Positions 19,859 to 28,020 of a DNA stretch of 64,000 nt are shown here, piece by piece. Each line of letters begins with the position of its first letter. Position 1 is the stretch's first letter. The position numbers and the translations under genes were made by a program. This stretch comes from Streptomyces omiyaensis (GTDB lineage: Bacteria; Actinomycetota; Actinomycetes; Streptomycetales; Streptomycetaceae): positions 248,001-312,000 of the forward strand of contig NZ_BMVV01000005.1 in the NCBI RefSeq assembly GCF_014650895.1. The letters are read 5' to 3'. The notes under the pieces were generated by a model. The model made no database searches. It was not told the DNA's origin and saw nothing but the letters and a program-made list of their open reading frames with translations.

Positions 19859-20242
19859 AGCGCCTCCCCCGGTGCCGGAGGGGCGGGAGGGCCGGCCGGG
19901 TCCTGGTGACGGCCGGCCGCTTCGCAGGAGGGCGCCGCGGGGGCGACGCGAGGGGGCCACGGGGATGGGCAGGTCACGCCGGGGACGTTCATGCCCGGCC
20001 AACGAATCGTCCCGAGAACGGATACGGCGTTGTCCAGTCTTCGCCATAATACGGATTTTTCAGGCAGTTCACCTGATCATCGGACGGCGAGCCCGACGGG
20101 TGCGCCACGGCGGTCCTCCGCCCCCGCCCGCCGCCGACGGGGGGTCCCGTCGGCGGGCCGGTCCGGCGCCGCCGCGGTCGCGGAAGCTCCTCGCGGCGGT
20201 CGCCTCCGCCGGGAACGCCGGTCCGCCTGACACGATGTCCGC
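19859..20242. other. Divergent intergenic region, hydrolase operon / small unknown gene
   Basis: 384 bp. An AT-rich island at about 20037-20080 contains TATTAT on the minus strand, a plausible -10 for the hydrolase-GNAT operon. CACGAT (20231-20236) lies 6 nt before the ATG at 20243 and may be the -10 of a leaderless mRNA. Nothing else is recognised. Confidence 0.4.
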
Positions 20243-20635
20243 ATGGAGCCGCTGCCGACCCCTTGCCCCGCCCGCCTCGTCCCCGACGCCACGGGCGCCG
20301 GCAGCTTCGACGCCGCCTACCGTCAGGCCAGGTCCCGGCACGCCGTGTTCGTCGCGATCGAGAGCCAGGGGGAGCGGTGGACGGTGAAGGCGGACACCCT
20401 CACCGCCGGCCCGGGACACACCGTCGACGACGTGGTGGCGGACGCCGCCCGGGACGCCGTGCTGCGCCTGGTCGCCGCCGGCGAGGTCCGCTCGGACGCC
20501 CACGCGGGCCCCGTCTACTACGTCCTGCACGGCGTGGACAGCGAGGACCGGGCCCGCGAGATCGCCGCCGCCCTCCACGCGGCCCTGTACGGGGACCCCG
20601 GACCGCTGACCCGCGTCGCACCCGAAGCGCCCTGA
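20243..20635 (+). CDS. Small conserved-looking protein, function unknown
   Basis: 130 residues. I do not recognise the family. The predicted pattern is alternating strands and helices (HAVFVAIESQGERWTVKADTL, DVVADAARDAVLRLVAAGEV, VYYVLHGVDSEDRAREIAAALHAALYG) without membrane segments or signal peptide, and no metal or nucleotide motif. Codon usage is strongly GC3-biased, which supports real coding. There is no Shine-Dalgarno; a CACGAT hexamer 6 nt upstream suggests a leaderless message. It converges on the rhodanese gene with a small hairpin (20655-20674) in between. Confidence 0.7.
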   Translation: MEPLPTPCPARLVPDATGAGSFDAAYRQARSRHAVFVAIESQGERWTVKADTLTAGPGHTVDDVVADAARDAVLRLVAAGEVRSDAHAGPVYYVLHGVDSEDRAREIAAALHAALYGDPGPLTRVAPEAP

Positions 20636-20654
20636 CCCCTCGCCCGGGCCCGAA

Positions 20655-20674
20655 CCGCGCCTCCGGGAGCGCGG
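20655..20674. terminator. Short hairpin between convergent genes
   Basis: CCGCGC (20655-20660), 8-nt loop, GCGCGG (20669-20674). Weak stem, but placed in the 54-bp convergent gap. Confidence 0.35.
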
Positions 20675-20689
20675 ACCCGGGTACGGCGG

Positions 20690-21238
20690 TCAGGTCCGGA
20701 GCCGGGCGTCACGGCGGTTGTGGGGCAGCCGGGCGAGGAGGGCGGCCATGCCGCAGGTGCCGGTGACCGCGGAGAAGGCCAGACCGGCTCCGATCGCCCC
20801 GGAGAGCAGGACGAAGGCGGGGTGCGCGAGCAGTCCGAGGAGCACGCCGGACACCACGGTGCCGCCGGCGGCCAGGCGGACCTGGCGCTCCATCGCCCAG
20901 ACCGCCCGCCCGGCCCCGGCGGGCCGGTGCAGAGGGTGGCCGGCGGCCGTCCAGGCGCGGGTGCCGCCGGTCAGGCCGGAGGCGGGGACGCCGTGCGCGG
21001 CGAGCTCCCCGACCGCCTCGCCCGAGCGGCCGCCGGAGGCGCACACCACCAGCAGGGGCGCCCGCCCGGCGGCCTCCCGCAGCTCCGGCAGGCGCGGCGC
21101 GAGCCGGTCGAGGGGCACGTTGAGGGCGTCCGGCAGATGACCGCCGGCGAACTCGCCGGGGGTGCGGACGTCGACGACGGTCAGCTCGTCGAGGCGCTGC
21201 CGCGCCTCACTGACTCCGATGGCACGGGGAACGGTCAT
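20690..21238 (-). CDS. Rhodanese-like sulfurtransferase with membrane tail (YgaP-like)
   Basis: 182 residues from the ATG at 21238. The rhodanese domain (about 5-105) has the active-site loop C66-A-S-G-G-R after VVDVRTPGEF and GHLPDALNVPL. A C-terminal membrane part with two hydrophobic segments (about 125-170) matches the DUF2892 type seen in YgaP. It transfers sulfane sulfur from a donor such as thiosulfate or a persulfide to a nucleophile at the membrane face. It is divergent from the sulfonate operon and its leader peptide, consistent with sulfur metabolism. Confidence 0.88.
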   Translation of the reverse strand: MTVPRAIGVSEARQRLDELTVVDVRTPGEFAGGHLPDALNVPLDRLAPRLPELREAAGRAPLLVVCASGGRSGEAVGELAAHGVPASGLTGGTRAWTAAGHPLHRPAGAGRAVWAMERQVRLAAGGTVVSGVLLGLLAHPAFVLLSGAIGAGLAFSAVTGTCGMAALLARLPHNRRDARLRT

Positions 21239-21574
21239 GGCACCACAGGTCCTTGCGGAGAGCGGGGGCGGGGAGCAGGGGCGAGGAGGGACCGGGGCGC
21301 GACGGCCGCGATGCGGAGGCGGCCGGATCGCGCCTCGCCCGGGGGCGAGGAGGCCCCGTCCGGGATACCAGGCACGGCGGCGACCCGCGTCAGGGGGCAC
21401 CGCGCGACTGCCACGAGCCCTTCATGCGGCGGCAACAACCCCCCGCCCGCGGCCCCGGCGCACGCGCGGGACGCGCCGGGTGGCGGCCGGCCGGATTCTC
21501 GGCACGCGGAACACCGAGGTCCAGTATCCGGACCGCGCTTGCGTGCGCCGGAGCCGCGTCGCCAGGATGCGGCC
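21239..21574. other. Intergenic stretch rhodanese / sulfur leader
   Basis: 336 bp, GC-rich, including a hairpin near 21341 (CCTCGCC/GGCGAGG) and, at its end, the promoter of the leader peptide. I find no riboswitch-like conserved core and no other reading frame I can support. Confidence 0.4.
21539..21568 (+). promoter_or_regulatory. Promoter of the leader peptide / sulfonate operon
   Basis: TTGCGT (21539-21544), 18-bp spacer, CAGGAT (21563-21568), then 6 nt to the leader ATG at 21575. A good vegetative-type promoter giving a leaderless transcript. Confidence 0.55.
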
Positions 21575-21670
21575 ATGGCCCCCGTACTCGTATCGCGTCG
21601 TCACGTGGATCTGCTGCGTGTCTCGACCATGCTGTGTCGGGCCGGCTTCCCGCGTGCGTACGGCCGCTGA
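21575..21670 (+). CDS. Putative leader peptide of the sulfonate operon
   Basis: 31 residues with the core RRHVDLLRVSTMLCR. Short ORFs with an HVDLxRVSxxxC core are known in actinobacteria upstream of sulfur-assimilation genes and are annotated as putative leader peptides. In mycobacteria, Cys-coding leaderless mini-ORFs act as cysteine-responsive attenuators. Here a -10 lies 6 nt before the ATG, a Cys codon occurs at position 21, and a structure-prone repeat tract begins right at the stop. The ssuD-like gene follows 242 nt downstream. I infer that slow translation at the Cys codon under sulfur limitation exposes read-through of the downstream structures. Confidence 0.7.
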   Translation: MAPVLVSRRHVDLLRVSTMLCRAGFPRAYGR

Positions 21671-21775
21671 TCCGTCGATCCGCCGGTAAGCCGATCCACT
21701 GATCGGCTGATCCGCCGGTCCCTCGGTAAACCGGTCCGCCGGTCCGCTGATCGACCGGTCCGCCGGTCCGGCGCT
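21671..21775 (+). promoter_or_regulatory. Structure-prone repeat tract, candidate attenuator
   Basis: Degenerate repeats of GATCCGCCGGT and ACCGGTCCGCCGGT produce several competing hairpins, for example CCGATC/GATCGG at 21691-21706 and ACCGG/CCGGT pairs further on. Placed between the leader stop and the ssuD-like gene, it could switch between alternative folds. Confidence 0.45.
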
Positions 21776-21912
21776 CCTCACCCCGCACGCGACGACCGCG
21801 CGTTTCCCCCGCCGCTCGTCCCGTCCGTCCCCCTGCTCGCGTCCACGCGTCACCGGCCCTCCGCGGCGGCGCGTGTCGTGCCGCTCTGCCGCCGCTTCGA
21901 CGAGGTCCCCTC

Positions 21913-23028
21913 ATGCCGGAAGACCCCCTGCTCCTCCACTGGTTCCTGCCCACCGGCGGGGACGGCCGCGACCCCGGCGGCGTCACCGCCGTCCAGGGCC
22001 GCACCGGATCCGCCACCCGCCGGCCCGCGGACATCCCGTACCTGACCCAGGTGGCCCGGGCCGCCGAACAGGCGGGTTTCCACTCGCTCCTCACCCCCGT
22101 GGGGCTCGGCTGCGCGGACCCCTGGATCCTCACCTCCGCGCTCGCGCAGCACACCACCCGCATCGGGTTCCTCGTCGCGTTCCGCACGGGTTTCGCCAGT
22201 CCCACGCTGCTCGCCCAACAGGCCGACGCCTTCCGCAGGTTCGCGGGCGGTCGGCTCGCACTGAACGTGGTGACCGGCGGCGATCCCGCCGAACAGCGCG
22301 CCTACGGGGACCGGTTGGGGCACGACGACCGGTACGCCCGGACCGACGAGGTGATGACGGTCCTCCGCACCCTGCTGGAGGGCGGGACGGCCGACCACCA
22401 CGGCACCCATCTGCACATCGAGGGCGCCCGGCTCACCGATCCCGAACTGCGCCACCCCGTGCCCCTGTACTTCGGCGGGGCGTCCCCCGCCGCGGAGGAG
22501 GTCGCCGCGCGGCAGGCCGACGTGCACCTGCTGTGGGCCGAGCCGCCCGCCGCCGTCGCCGCGCGCGTCGAGCGGCTGCGGCAGGGGGCCCGGGCGGCCG
22601 GCCGGGCCGTGCGGTTCGGGCTGCGGCTGCACGTCATCAGCCGGGACACGGCAGCCGAGGCCTGGTCGGAGGCGGACCGGATCCTCGCCGGGATCGACCC
22701 GGAGGCCGTACGGGCGAGCCAGGAGCGGTTCGCCGGCATGGACTCCACCGGGCAGGCCCGGATGACGGCACTGCACGGCGGTGTCGCGGACGCCGCCCGC
22801 CTCACGGTGGCGCCGAACCTGTGGGCGGGCATCGGCCTGGTCCGCGAGGGCGCCGGCACCGCGCTGGTCGGTTCGCACGACGAGGTGGCCGCCCGGCTCG
22901 CCGAGTACCGCGCCCTGGGCATCGACGAGTTCGTCCTCTCCGGCTACCCGCACCTGGAGGAGGCGTACCGGGTCGGCGAGGAGGTGGCGCCCCGGCTGCG
23001 CGCCCTGACCGCGGCGGACGCCGCGTGA
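21913..23028 (+). CDS. ssuD: FMNH2-dependent alkanesulfonate monooxygenase-like (LLM class)
   Basis: 371 residues, the length of SsuD. It would cleave alkanesulfonates to aldehyde and sulfite using reduced FMN and O2. SsuD-like features: the N-terminal WFLPTGGDGRD strand, the conserved YLTQVARAAEQAGFHSLLTP, NVVTGG, and DDRYARTDEV near the active site. GAGG lies 7 nt before the ATG. First structural gene of a four-gene sulfonate operon (monooxygenase, permease, binding protein, ATPase). No flavin reductase gene (ssuE) is nearby, so FMNH2 must come from elsewhere. Confidence 0.88.
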   Translation: MPEDPLLLHWFLPTGGDGRDPGGVTAVQGRTGSATRRPADIPYLTQVARAAEQAGFHSLLTPVGLGCADPWILTSALAQHTTRIGFLVAFRTGFASPTLLAQQADAFRRFAGGRLALNVVTGGDPAEQRAYGDRLGHDDRYARTDEVMTVLRTLLEGGTADHHGTHLHIEGARLTDPELRHPVPLYFGGASPAAEEVAARQADVHLLWAEPPAAVAARVERLRQGARAAGRAVRFGLRLHVISRDTAAEAWSEADRILAGIDPEAVRASQERFAGMDSTGQARMTALHGGVADAARLTVAPNLWAGIGLVREGAGTALVGSHDEVAARLAEYRALGIDEFVLSGYPHLEEAYRVGEEVAPRLRALTAADAA

Positions 23029-23158
23029 GCGCCCTGACGACGGCGCCCGCCGGCACCGGCCGCGCGCCCGGGCCCGGCACCGCCCGGACACGGCCGGTGC
23101 CCCCTCGCCGCGGAGCGGCCGCCTGCGCGAGGCACTGCGCTGGGGGGCGCTGCGGACC
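23025..23158 (+). other. Out-of-frame 5' end of the ssuC-like gene (apparent 1-nt deletion)
   Basis: A GTG at 23025 overlaps the ssuD stop (GTGA) and opens a frame that looks like a permease N-terminus (VSALTTAPAGTGRAPG...). It is one base out of phase with the permease body. At 23100-23104 there is a run of five C; six C would join the two frames without a stop. This is either a sequencing/assembly error or a real frameshift. Confidence 0.65.
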
Positions 23159-23911
23159 GTGGCCCTCGCGGTGCTCCTCGCCGTCTGGCAGGCGGTGGTC
23201 TCCGCCGAGGTGTGGCCGCGGGTCCTGGTCCCCTCCCCCGGTGACGTGTGGCGGCAGTTCGTCCTCGCCTCCACCGTGCACGACGGGGTGCGCGGCTACG
23301 GCGGCCACCTGCTGGTCGAACACCTGGGAGTGAGCCTGGGCCGGATCGCCACCGGTTCGGCGTACGCCGTCCTGGCCGGGGTGCCGCTGGGTCTGCTGAT
23401 CGGCACGGTCCGGCCGCTGGCCGTCGTCCTGGAGCCGGTGGTGACGTTCCTGCGGACGCTGCCGCCGCTCGCGTACCTCTCCCTGCTCGTCATCTGGTTC
23501 GGCATCGACGAGGCCCCGAAGATCTGGCTCCTGGTGATCGCCGCCCTCCCGCCGATCGCCGCGGCCACCGCGGCGGCCGTGCGCGCGGTTCCCGGTCATC
23601 TCGTCGAGGCGGCACGGGCGTTGGGGTCGGGCCCGACCGCCCTGCTGCTGTCCGTGCGGTTGCCCTCCGCGCTGCCCGAGATCCTCACGGGCGTCCGCAT
23701 CGCCGTCGGCGTCGCCTACACCTCGGTCGTCGCGGCGGAGACCGTCAACGGCGTGCCCGGCATCGGCGGCATGATCCGCGACGCACAGCGCTACAACCAG
23801 ACCGCACTGGTGATCGCGGGCATCCTCGCCGTCGGGCTGTCCGGGATCGTGCTGGACGCGCTCCTGCGGCTCGTCGAGCGGACCGCCGTTCCGTGGCGCG
23901 GCCGCACCTGA
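23159..23911 (+). CDS. ssuC: ABC transporter permease for sulfonates
   Basis: 250 residues as read from the GTG at 23159; the natural protein probably starts at 23025 (see the frame note there). Five to six hydrophobic segments and the cytoplasmic loop EAARALGSGPTALLLSVRLPSALPE match the EAA-type coupling motif of TauC/SsuC permeases. The first TM is intact, so the short form could in principle insert, but it has no ribosome-binding site of its own. Lies between ssuD and ssuA. Confidence 0.85.
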   Translation: MALAVLLAVWQAVVSAEVWPRVLVPSPGDVWRQFVLASTVHDGVRGYGGHLLVEHLGVSLGRIATGSAYAVLAGVPLGLLIGTVRPLAVVLEPVVTFLRTLPPLAYLSLLVIWFGIDEAPKIWLLVIAALPPIAAATAAAVRAVPGHLVEAARALGSGPTALLLSVRLPSALPEILTGVRIAVGVAYTSVVAAETVNGVPGIGGMIRDAQRYNQTALVIAGILAVGLSGIVLDALLRLVERTAVPWRGRT

Positions 23912-24001
23912 CCCCGCTCCCGTCCCCGCCCTCCGCCCTTCGTACTCCTCCCGTTCCCTCTCGCCGTCCTCGGCGTCCCGTCCCACCACCGGAGATCCGC
24001 C

Positions 24002-25045
24002 ATGCCCGCACGCCCGTCCCGCCGCACCCTCCTGCTCGCCGCGGCCGTCGCCCTGACGGCCACCGCCGCCACCGCCTGCGGAGGTGGCGGCGACACGGCC
24101 GACGGCTCCTCCGGCCGCGTCACCGTACGGATCGCCTACCAGGCGATACCCAACGCCGACCTGGTGGTGAAGAACCAGAGGCTGCTGGAGAAGGCCCTCC
24201 CCGACGCGGACGTGAAGTGGGTGAAGTTCGAGTCCGGCGGCGACGTCAACACCGCCGTCATCGCCGGGGCCGTCGACCTGGGCCTGGCCGGGTCCAGCCC
24301 GGTCACCAAGGGGCTCTCCGCGCCGCTGAACATCCCGTACAAGGTGGTCTGGATCCACGACCTGATCGGGGACAACGAGGCGCTCGTCGCCAAGCCCGGG
24401 ATCGGCTCGGTGAAGGACCTGGCGGGCCGGAAGGTGGCCACCCCGTTCGGGTCCACCGCCCACTACTCGCTGCTCGCCGCGCTGGCCGCCGCCGGCGTCG
24501 ACCCGTCGTCCGTGCGGACCGTCGACCTCCAGCCCCAGGACGCGCTCGCCGCGTGGAAGCGCGGCGACATCGACGCCGCCTACGTGTGGACGCCGACGCT
24601 GAGCGAGCTGGCCGAGGACGGCGAGGTGCTCATCAGCAGCCGGGAGCTGGCGGAGCAGGGCAAGCCCACGGCGGATCTGGGCGTGGTCACCGACGCCTTC
24701 GCGGCCGAGCACCCGGAGGTGGTCACCGCCTGGATCAAGGCCCAGGACGCGGCCGTCGCACAGGCGCGCACCGCCCCCGACACGGCCGCGAAGTCCATCG
24801 GGGCGGAGCTGGGACTGCCGGCGGACGAGGCGAAGCGGCAGCTGTCCCAGCTGGTGCTGCTCAGCGCGGAGGAGCAGGCGGGGCCCGCGTACCTGGGCAC
24901 GCCGGGCGCCCCGGGCGGGCTGGCGGCGAACCTGCGCGACGCCGCCCTGTTCCTGAGGGGGCAGAAGGCGGTCGACTCGGTGCCGGACGAGGCCGTCTTC
25001 GGACGGGCGCTCGCCGTGGAGGAGCTCGCCCGTGCCGCGAAGTGA
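24002..25045 (+). CDS. ssuA: Aliphatic sulfonate ABC transporter substrate-binding lipoprotein
   Basis: 347 residues. An N-terminal Arg-rich, hydrophobic signal ends in the lipobox TATAC|GGG, so it is a lipoprotein anchored outside the membrane. The core is a periplasmic-binding-protein fold of the SsuA/TauA group (IAYQAIPNADLVVKNQRLLEK, GSSPVTKGLS, GRKVATPFGSTAHYSLL). It captures sulfonates for the SsuBC importer. GGAG lies 6 nt before the ATG. Its 3' end overlaps the ATPase gene by 14 bp, implying coupled translation. Confidence 0.92.
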   Translation: MPARPSRRTLLLAAAVALTATAATACGGGGDTADGSSGRVTVRIAYQAIPNADLVVKNQRLLEKALPDADVKWVKFESGGDVNTAVIAGAVDLGLAGSSPVTKGLSAPLNIPYKVVWIHDLIGDNEALVAKPGIGSVKDLAGRKVATPFGSTAHYSLLAALAAAGVDPSSVRTVDLQPQDALAAWKRGDIDAAYVWTPTLSELAEDGEVLISSRELAEQGKPTADLGVVTDAFAAEHPEVVTAWIKAQDAAVAQARTAPDTAAKSIGAELGLPADEAKRQLSQLVLLSAEEQAGPAYLGTPGAPGGLAANLRDAALFLRGQKAVDSVPDEAVFGRALAVEELARAAK

Positions 25046-25925
25046 CGGGCCGGAGGCCGACGCGCCCCGCACCGGCCTCACGAAGGCCGACGGGTCCCGG
25101 ACCGACGGGTCCGATGTGCCCGACGCATCCGAGGTATTCGGCGCGTCCGGCGCGTCCGGCGCGGAGCTCGCGGTCGTCGACCTGGCGGGGGTCTCGGTCC
25201 GCTACGGGTCGCCGAAGCAGCCGGTGACGGCCCTCGAAGGGGTGGACCTGCGGATCCGCGCCGGCGAGTTCGCCGTCCTGGTCGGCCCGTCGGGCTGCGG
25301 CAAGACGAGTCTGCTGCGCGTGGTCGCGGGCTTCGAGCGCCCCGCCTCGGGCCGGGCCCGGGTCCGGGGTGCGCTCCCCCGGCCGGGGGCGGGCGCCGGG
25401 GTGGTGTTCCAGCAGCCCCGGCTGTTCCCGTGGCGCACCGTCGGCGGGAACCTCGCCTTCGCGCTGGCCCGCGCGGGGGTGCCGCGGGCCGACCGGCCCG
25501 CCCGGATCGCCGGACTGCTGGAGCGGGTCGGGCTGGCGGAGACGGCGGGCAGGCGGACGTGGGAGCTGTCGGGCGGCCAGCAGCAGCGGGTGGCGCTCGC
25601 CCGCGCGCTGGCCGCGGAGCCCGAACTCCTGCTCATGGACGAGCCGTTCGCCGCGCTGGACGCCCTGACCCGGGAGCGCCTCCAGGAGGAGGTGCGGGCG
25701 CTGGCCGGGCGGCTCGGCACGACGGTGCTGTTCGTGACGCACTCGGCGGAGGAGGCGGTCCTGCTGGGCTCCCGGGTGCTGGTCATGGCCGCGGGACCGG
25801 GGCGGGTGGTGGCGGAGCTGCCGGTGGGACTGGCCCGGGAGCCGGACACAGACGTGTCCGCGCTGCGGGCCTCGCCCGAGTTCGCCCGGCTGCGGGGCCG
25901 GCTGGCCGGGATCATGCGCGGCTGA
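25032..25925 (+). CDS. ssuB: Sulfonate ABC transporter ATP-binding protein
   Basis: 297 residues. Walker A GPSGCGKTS, Q-loop FQQPRLFPW, signature LSGGQQQRVALARAL, Walker B LLLMDEP and switch His in VTHSAEEA are all present, so it is an active SsuB/TauB-type ATPase. The first 50 residues form a low-complexity Asp/Ser/Gly extension before the nucleotide-binding domain, longer than usual. GTG start at 25032 within the ssuA 3' end, with GGAGGAG upstream. Last gene of the operon. Confidence 0.92.
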   Translation: MPRSDGPEADAPRTGLTKADGSRTDGSDVPDASEVFGASGASGAELAVVDLAGVSVRYGSPKQPVTALEGVDLRIRAGEFAVLVGPSGCGKTSLLRVVAGFERPASGRARVRGALPRPGAGAGVVFQQPRLFPWRTVGGNLAFALARAGVPRADRPARIAGLLERVGLAETAGRRTWELSGGQQQRVALARALAAEPELLLMDEPFAALDALTRERLQEEVRALAGRLGTTVLFVTHSAEEAVLLGSRVLVMAAGPGRVVAELPVGLAREPDTDVSALRASPEFARLRGRLAGIMRG

Positions 25926-25980
25926 GCGGGGTCCGCCCCCGCGAGGGGGCTGGCGGGGACGGGCCGACAACGCGCCACCG

Positions 25981-26008
25981 TCTTGCGCAAGATGATGAAA
26001 TTTCTTGC
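25981..26008. promoter_or_regulatory. TCTTGC palindrome upstream of the DinB-like gene
   Basis: 12-bp palindrome TCTTGCGCAAGA (25981-25992) followed by a third TCTTGC half-site at 26003-26008, in a locally AT-rich gap. Likely operator or promoter region for the gene at 26054. Confidence 0.4.
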
Positions 26009-26053
26009 ACGGAAGGGTTGACCGGCGCCGTCGCAGGGGAGAGGGTCGGCCCC

Positions 26054-26635
26054 ATGCCCGCACACGTGCCCCCCGTCGCCGACGAGCGCGACGGCCTGCT
26101 CGCCTATCTCGCCCAGCAGCGCAGGAACCTGCGCGTCACCGCCCACGGACTGTCGGATCATCAGGCGCGGATGACGCCGACCGCCAGCGGGCTGAGCATC
26201 GGCGGTCTCGTCAAGCACGCCGCGCGCTGCGAGGCCGGCTGGACCGATCTGATCCTCCAGCGGCGGCGCGGCCCGCGGCGGACGGCGGACGAGAGCGACT
26301 CCGCCGAGTTCGCGCTCACCGCGGAGGAGACCCTGGCGGACGTCCTGGAGCAGTACGGGGCCGCGGCCCGGGAGACGGACGCGGTGATCGCCGGGATCGC
26401 CGATCTCGGCCGGCCCGTCCCCGTCCCCCAGGGGCTGCCGTGGTTCCCCGCCGACGTGCCGAACTGGTCCGTCCGCTGGGTGCTGCTGCACCTGATCGAG
26501 GAGACCTCACGGCACGGTGGTCACGCCGACATCATCCGCGAATCCATCGACGGCGCCACCCTGTTCCCGCTGCTGGCCGCCGCCGAACGGTGGGCCGATC
26601 CGTGGTTCGAGCCCTGGCGGGCCCCGGCCGGCTGA
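26054..26635 (+). CDS. DinB-family (DUF664-like) four-helix protein
   Basis: 193 residues. The DinB/YfiT-like four-helix bundle is indicated by LSIGGLVKHAARCEAGWTDLIL and VRWVLLHLIEETSRHGGHADIIRESIDG, which supply the three metal-ligand histidines (in VKHAA, TSRHGGHAD). Relatives are metal-dependent thiol transferases, in actinomycetes often using mycothiol. Substrate is unknown. Converges on the PucR regulator with only 40 bp between. Confidence 0.85.
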   Translation: MPAHVPPVADERDGLLAYLAQQRRNLRVTAHGLSDHQARMTPTASGLSIGGLVKHAARCEAGWTDLILQRRRGPRRTADESDSAEFALTAEETLADVLEQYGAAARETDAVIAGIADLGRPVPVPQGLPWFPADVPNWSVRWVLLHLIEETSRHGGHADIIRESIDGATLFPLLAAAERWADPWFEPWRAPAG

Positions 26636-26675
26636 ACGTCCCGCCCCGCCGGCCGCACCGGACGCCCTCCCCCCG

Positions 26676-27893
26676 TCAGGGGTGTCCGCGCCACTGGAGG
26701 ACCCTGAGGGCCGCTCCGACCTCGACCGGGTGCTGCGCCAGGGGGCGCGGGAGGAGGCGGTCGGCGCGGGCGAGGCGGCGGAGCAGGGTGTTGCGGTGGG
26801 TGAAGAGGCGCGCGGCGGCCCGGGTGGCGTTGCACTGCTCCTCCAGGAAGACGCGGAGCGTCTCGGCGAGTTCGGGAGGCGCGGTCTGCAGCGCCCCGAG
26901 GGTGCGGGCGACGAACCGGTCGGCGCGTTCGGGGTCGGTGGTGAGCAGGGCGACGAGCTCGACCTCGTGGTGGAAGGCCAGCCGGGAGGGCGAGGTGAGG
27001 CGGGTGAGCACCTGCTGGGTGGTCAGGGCGTCGAGGTGGCTGCGGCGGAAGCCGTCGACGCCCGGCGCCGTGGAGCCCAGCGCGACCCGGACGTCGGGCA
27101 GCGGGTCCAGGGCGGCGCGCGCCCGGTCGGCGTCGGGCCGGCCGTGGACCCACAGCCAGCGGGTGGCGGCCCCGGCGATGACGCTCAGGGGGCGCAGCCC
27201 GCCGGCGGCCTCGGCGAGCGCGTCGGCGGCCCGGTCCAGCTGTCCCGGATCGGCGTCGGGCGCCTCGGTCCAGACGATCGCGGCGGTGTGCTCGGGCCGC
27301 AGCGGGTATCCCAGCCGGGCCTCGGCGCGCTGCGGGGTGATCGGCGCCCCCTCCAGCAGCAGGGCGACGGTCTCGCGGCGCTCGGCGTGGGTGCCGCGGG
27401 TGAGCTCGTCCCGCTCGACGCGCATCCGGGCCGAGATCGCGCCGACGGTGTCGTCCACGAAGGCGGCGATGGAGCGCAGGGACACGTCGAGGAGTGCGCG
27501 CAGCTCCTCCGGGTCGTCGGTGAGCGTGCAGGCGATCTGGGTCCACCACCGCGCGGCGACGCTCTCGCCGACCCGGTAGGCGTCGAGGGCGGACTCGTCC
27601 AGGCCGCGCCGGACGATGTCCCGGGCGACGGCCAGCGGCGCCTCCGTGTCGTTGGCCGGGACCGGCTCGCCCGGGGCGCGGACGTTGGAGGCCGCCCAGA
27701 AGAGCAGGTTGGAGCGGTTGGTCCGGCGCGTCCCGGCGGCGAGCACCGGGTCGGCGGCGATCTGCCGCCTGGCCTCGCCGGAGAGGGTCGCCGCGTCGAG
27801 CTCGGCGAGCCAGTCCGGGGAGGGGGTGAGCGCGATCTCGGCTCCCCGGCGGATGAGCTCCCGGATCCTGGGTGGGGGCGGCGGCCACGGCAT
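26676..27893 (-). CDS. PucR-family transcriptional regulator
   Basis: 405 residues from the ATG at 27893. The C-terminal helix-turn-helix of PucR/CdaR regulators is clear ([37 protein letters not shown]), preceded by a GGDEF-like middle domain and an N-terminal sensor. TACGAT lies exactly 6 nt before the ATG on the minus strand (27900-27905) and no Shine-Dalgarno is seen, so the message is probably leaderless. It is divergent from the Baeyer-Villiger monooxygenase, which it most likely regulates. Confidence 0.88.
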   Translation of the reverse strand: MPWPPPPPRIRELIRRGAEIALTPSPDWLAELDAATLSGEARRQIAADPVLAAGTRRTNRSNLLFWAASNVRAPGEPVPANDTEAPLAVARDIVRRGLDESALDAYRVGESVAARWWTQIACTLTDDPEELRALLDVSLRSIAAFVDDTVGAISARMRVERDELTRGTHAERRETVALLLEGAPITPQRAEARLGYPLRPEHTAAIVWTEAPDADPGQLDRAADALAEAAGGLRPLSVIAGAATRWLWVHGRPDADRARAALDPLPDVRVALGSTAPGVDGFRRSHLDALTTQQVLTRLTSPSRLAFHHEVELVALLTTDPERADRFVARTLGALQTAPPELAETLRVFLEEQCNATRAAARLFTHRNTLLRRLARADRLLPRPLAQHPVEVGAALRVLQWRGHP

Positions 27894-28020
27894 GCGGGCA
27901 TCGTACGGGTGCGGATCGCCACACCGGACCGGTCCGGACGGTGCGATGTGCACGTTGCCGCCGCACCGGGACGGCACCACGATGGACGCACCCGCCCACC
28001 GACCACACCGGGAGCCGCCC

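Noticed and set aside
21239..21574. SAM or cobalamin riboswitch before the sulfonate operon
   Set aside because: No conserved core could be recognised, and the leader-peptide ORF gives a better explanation for control.
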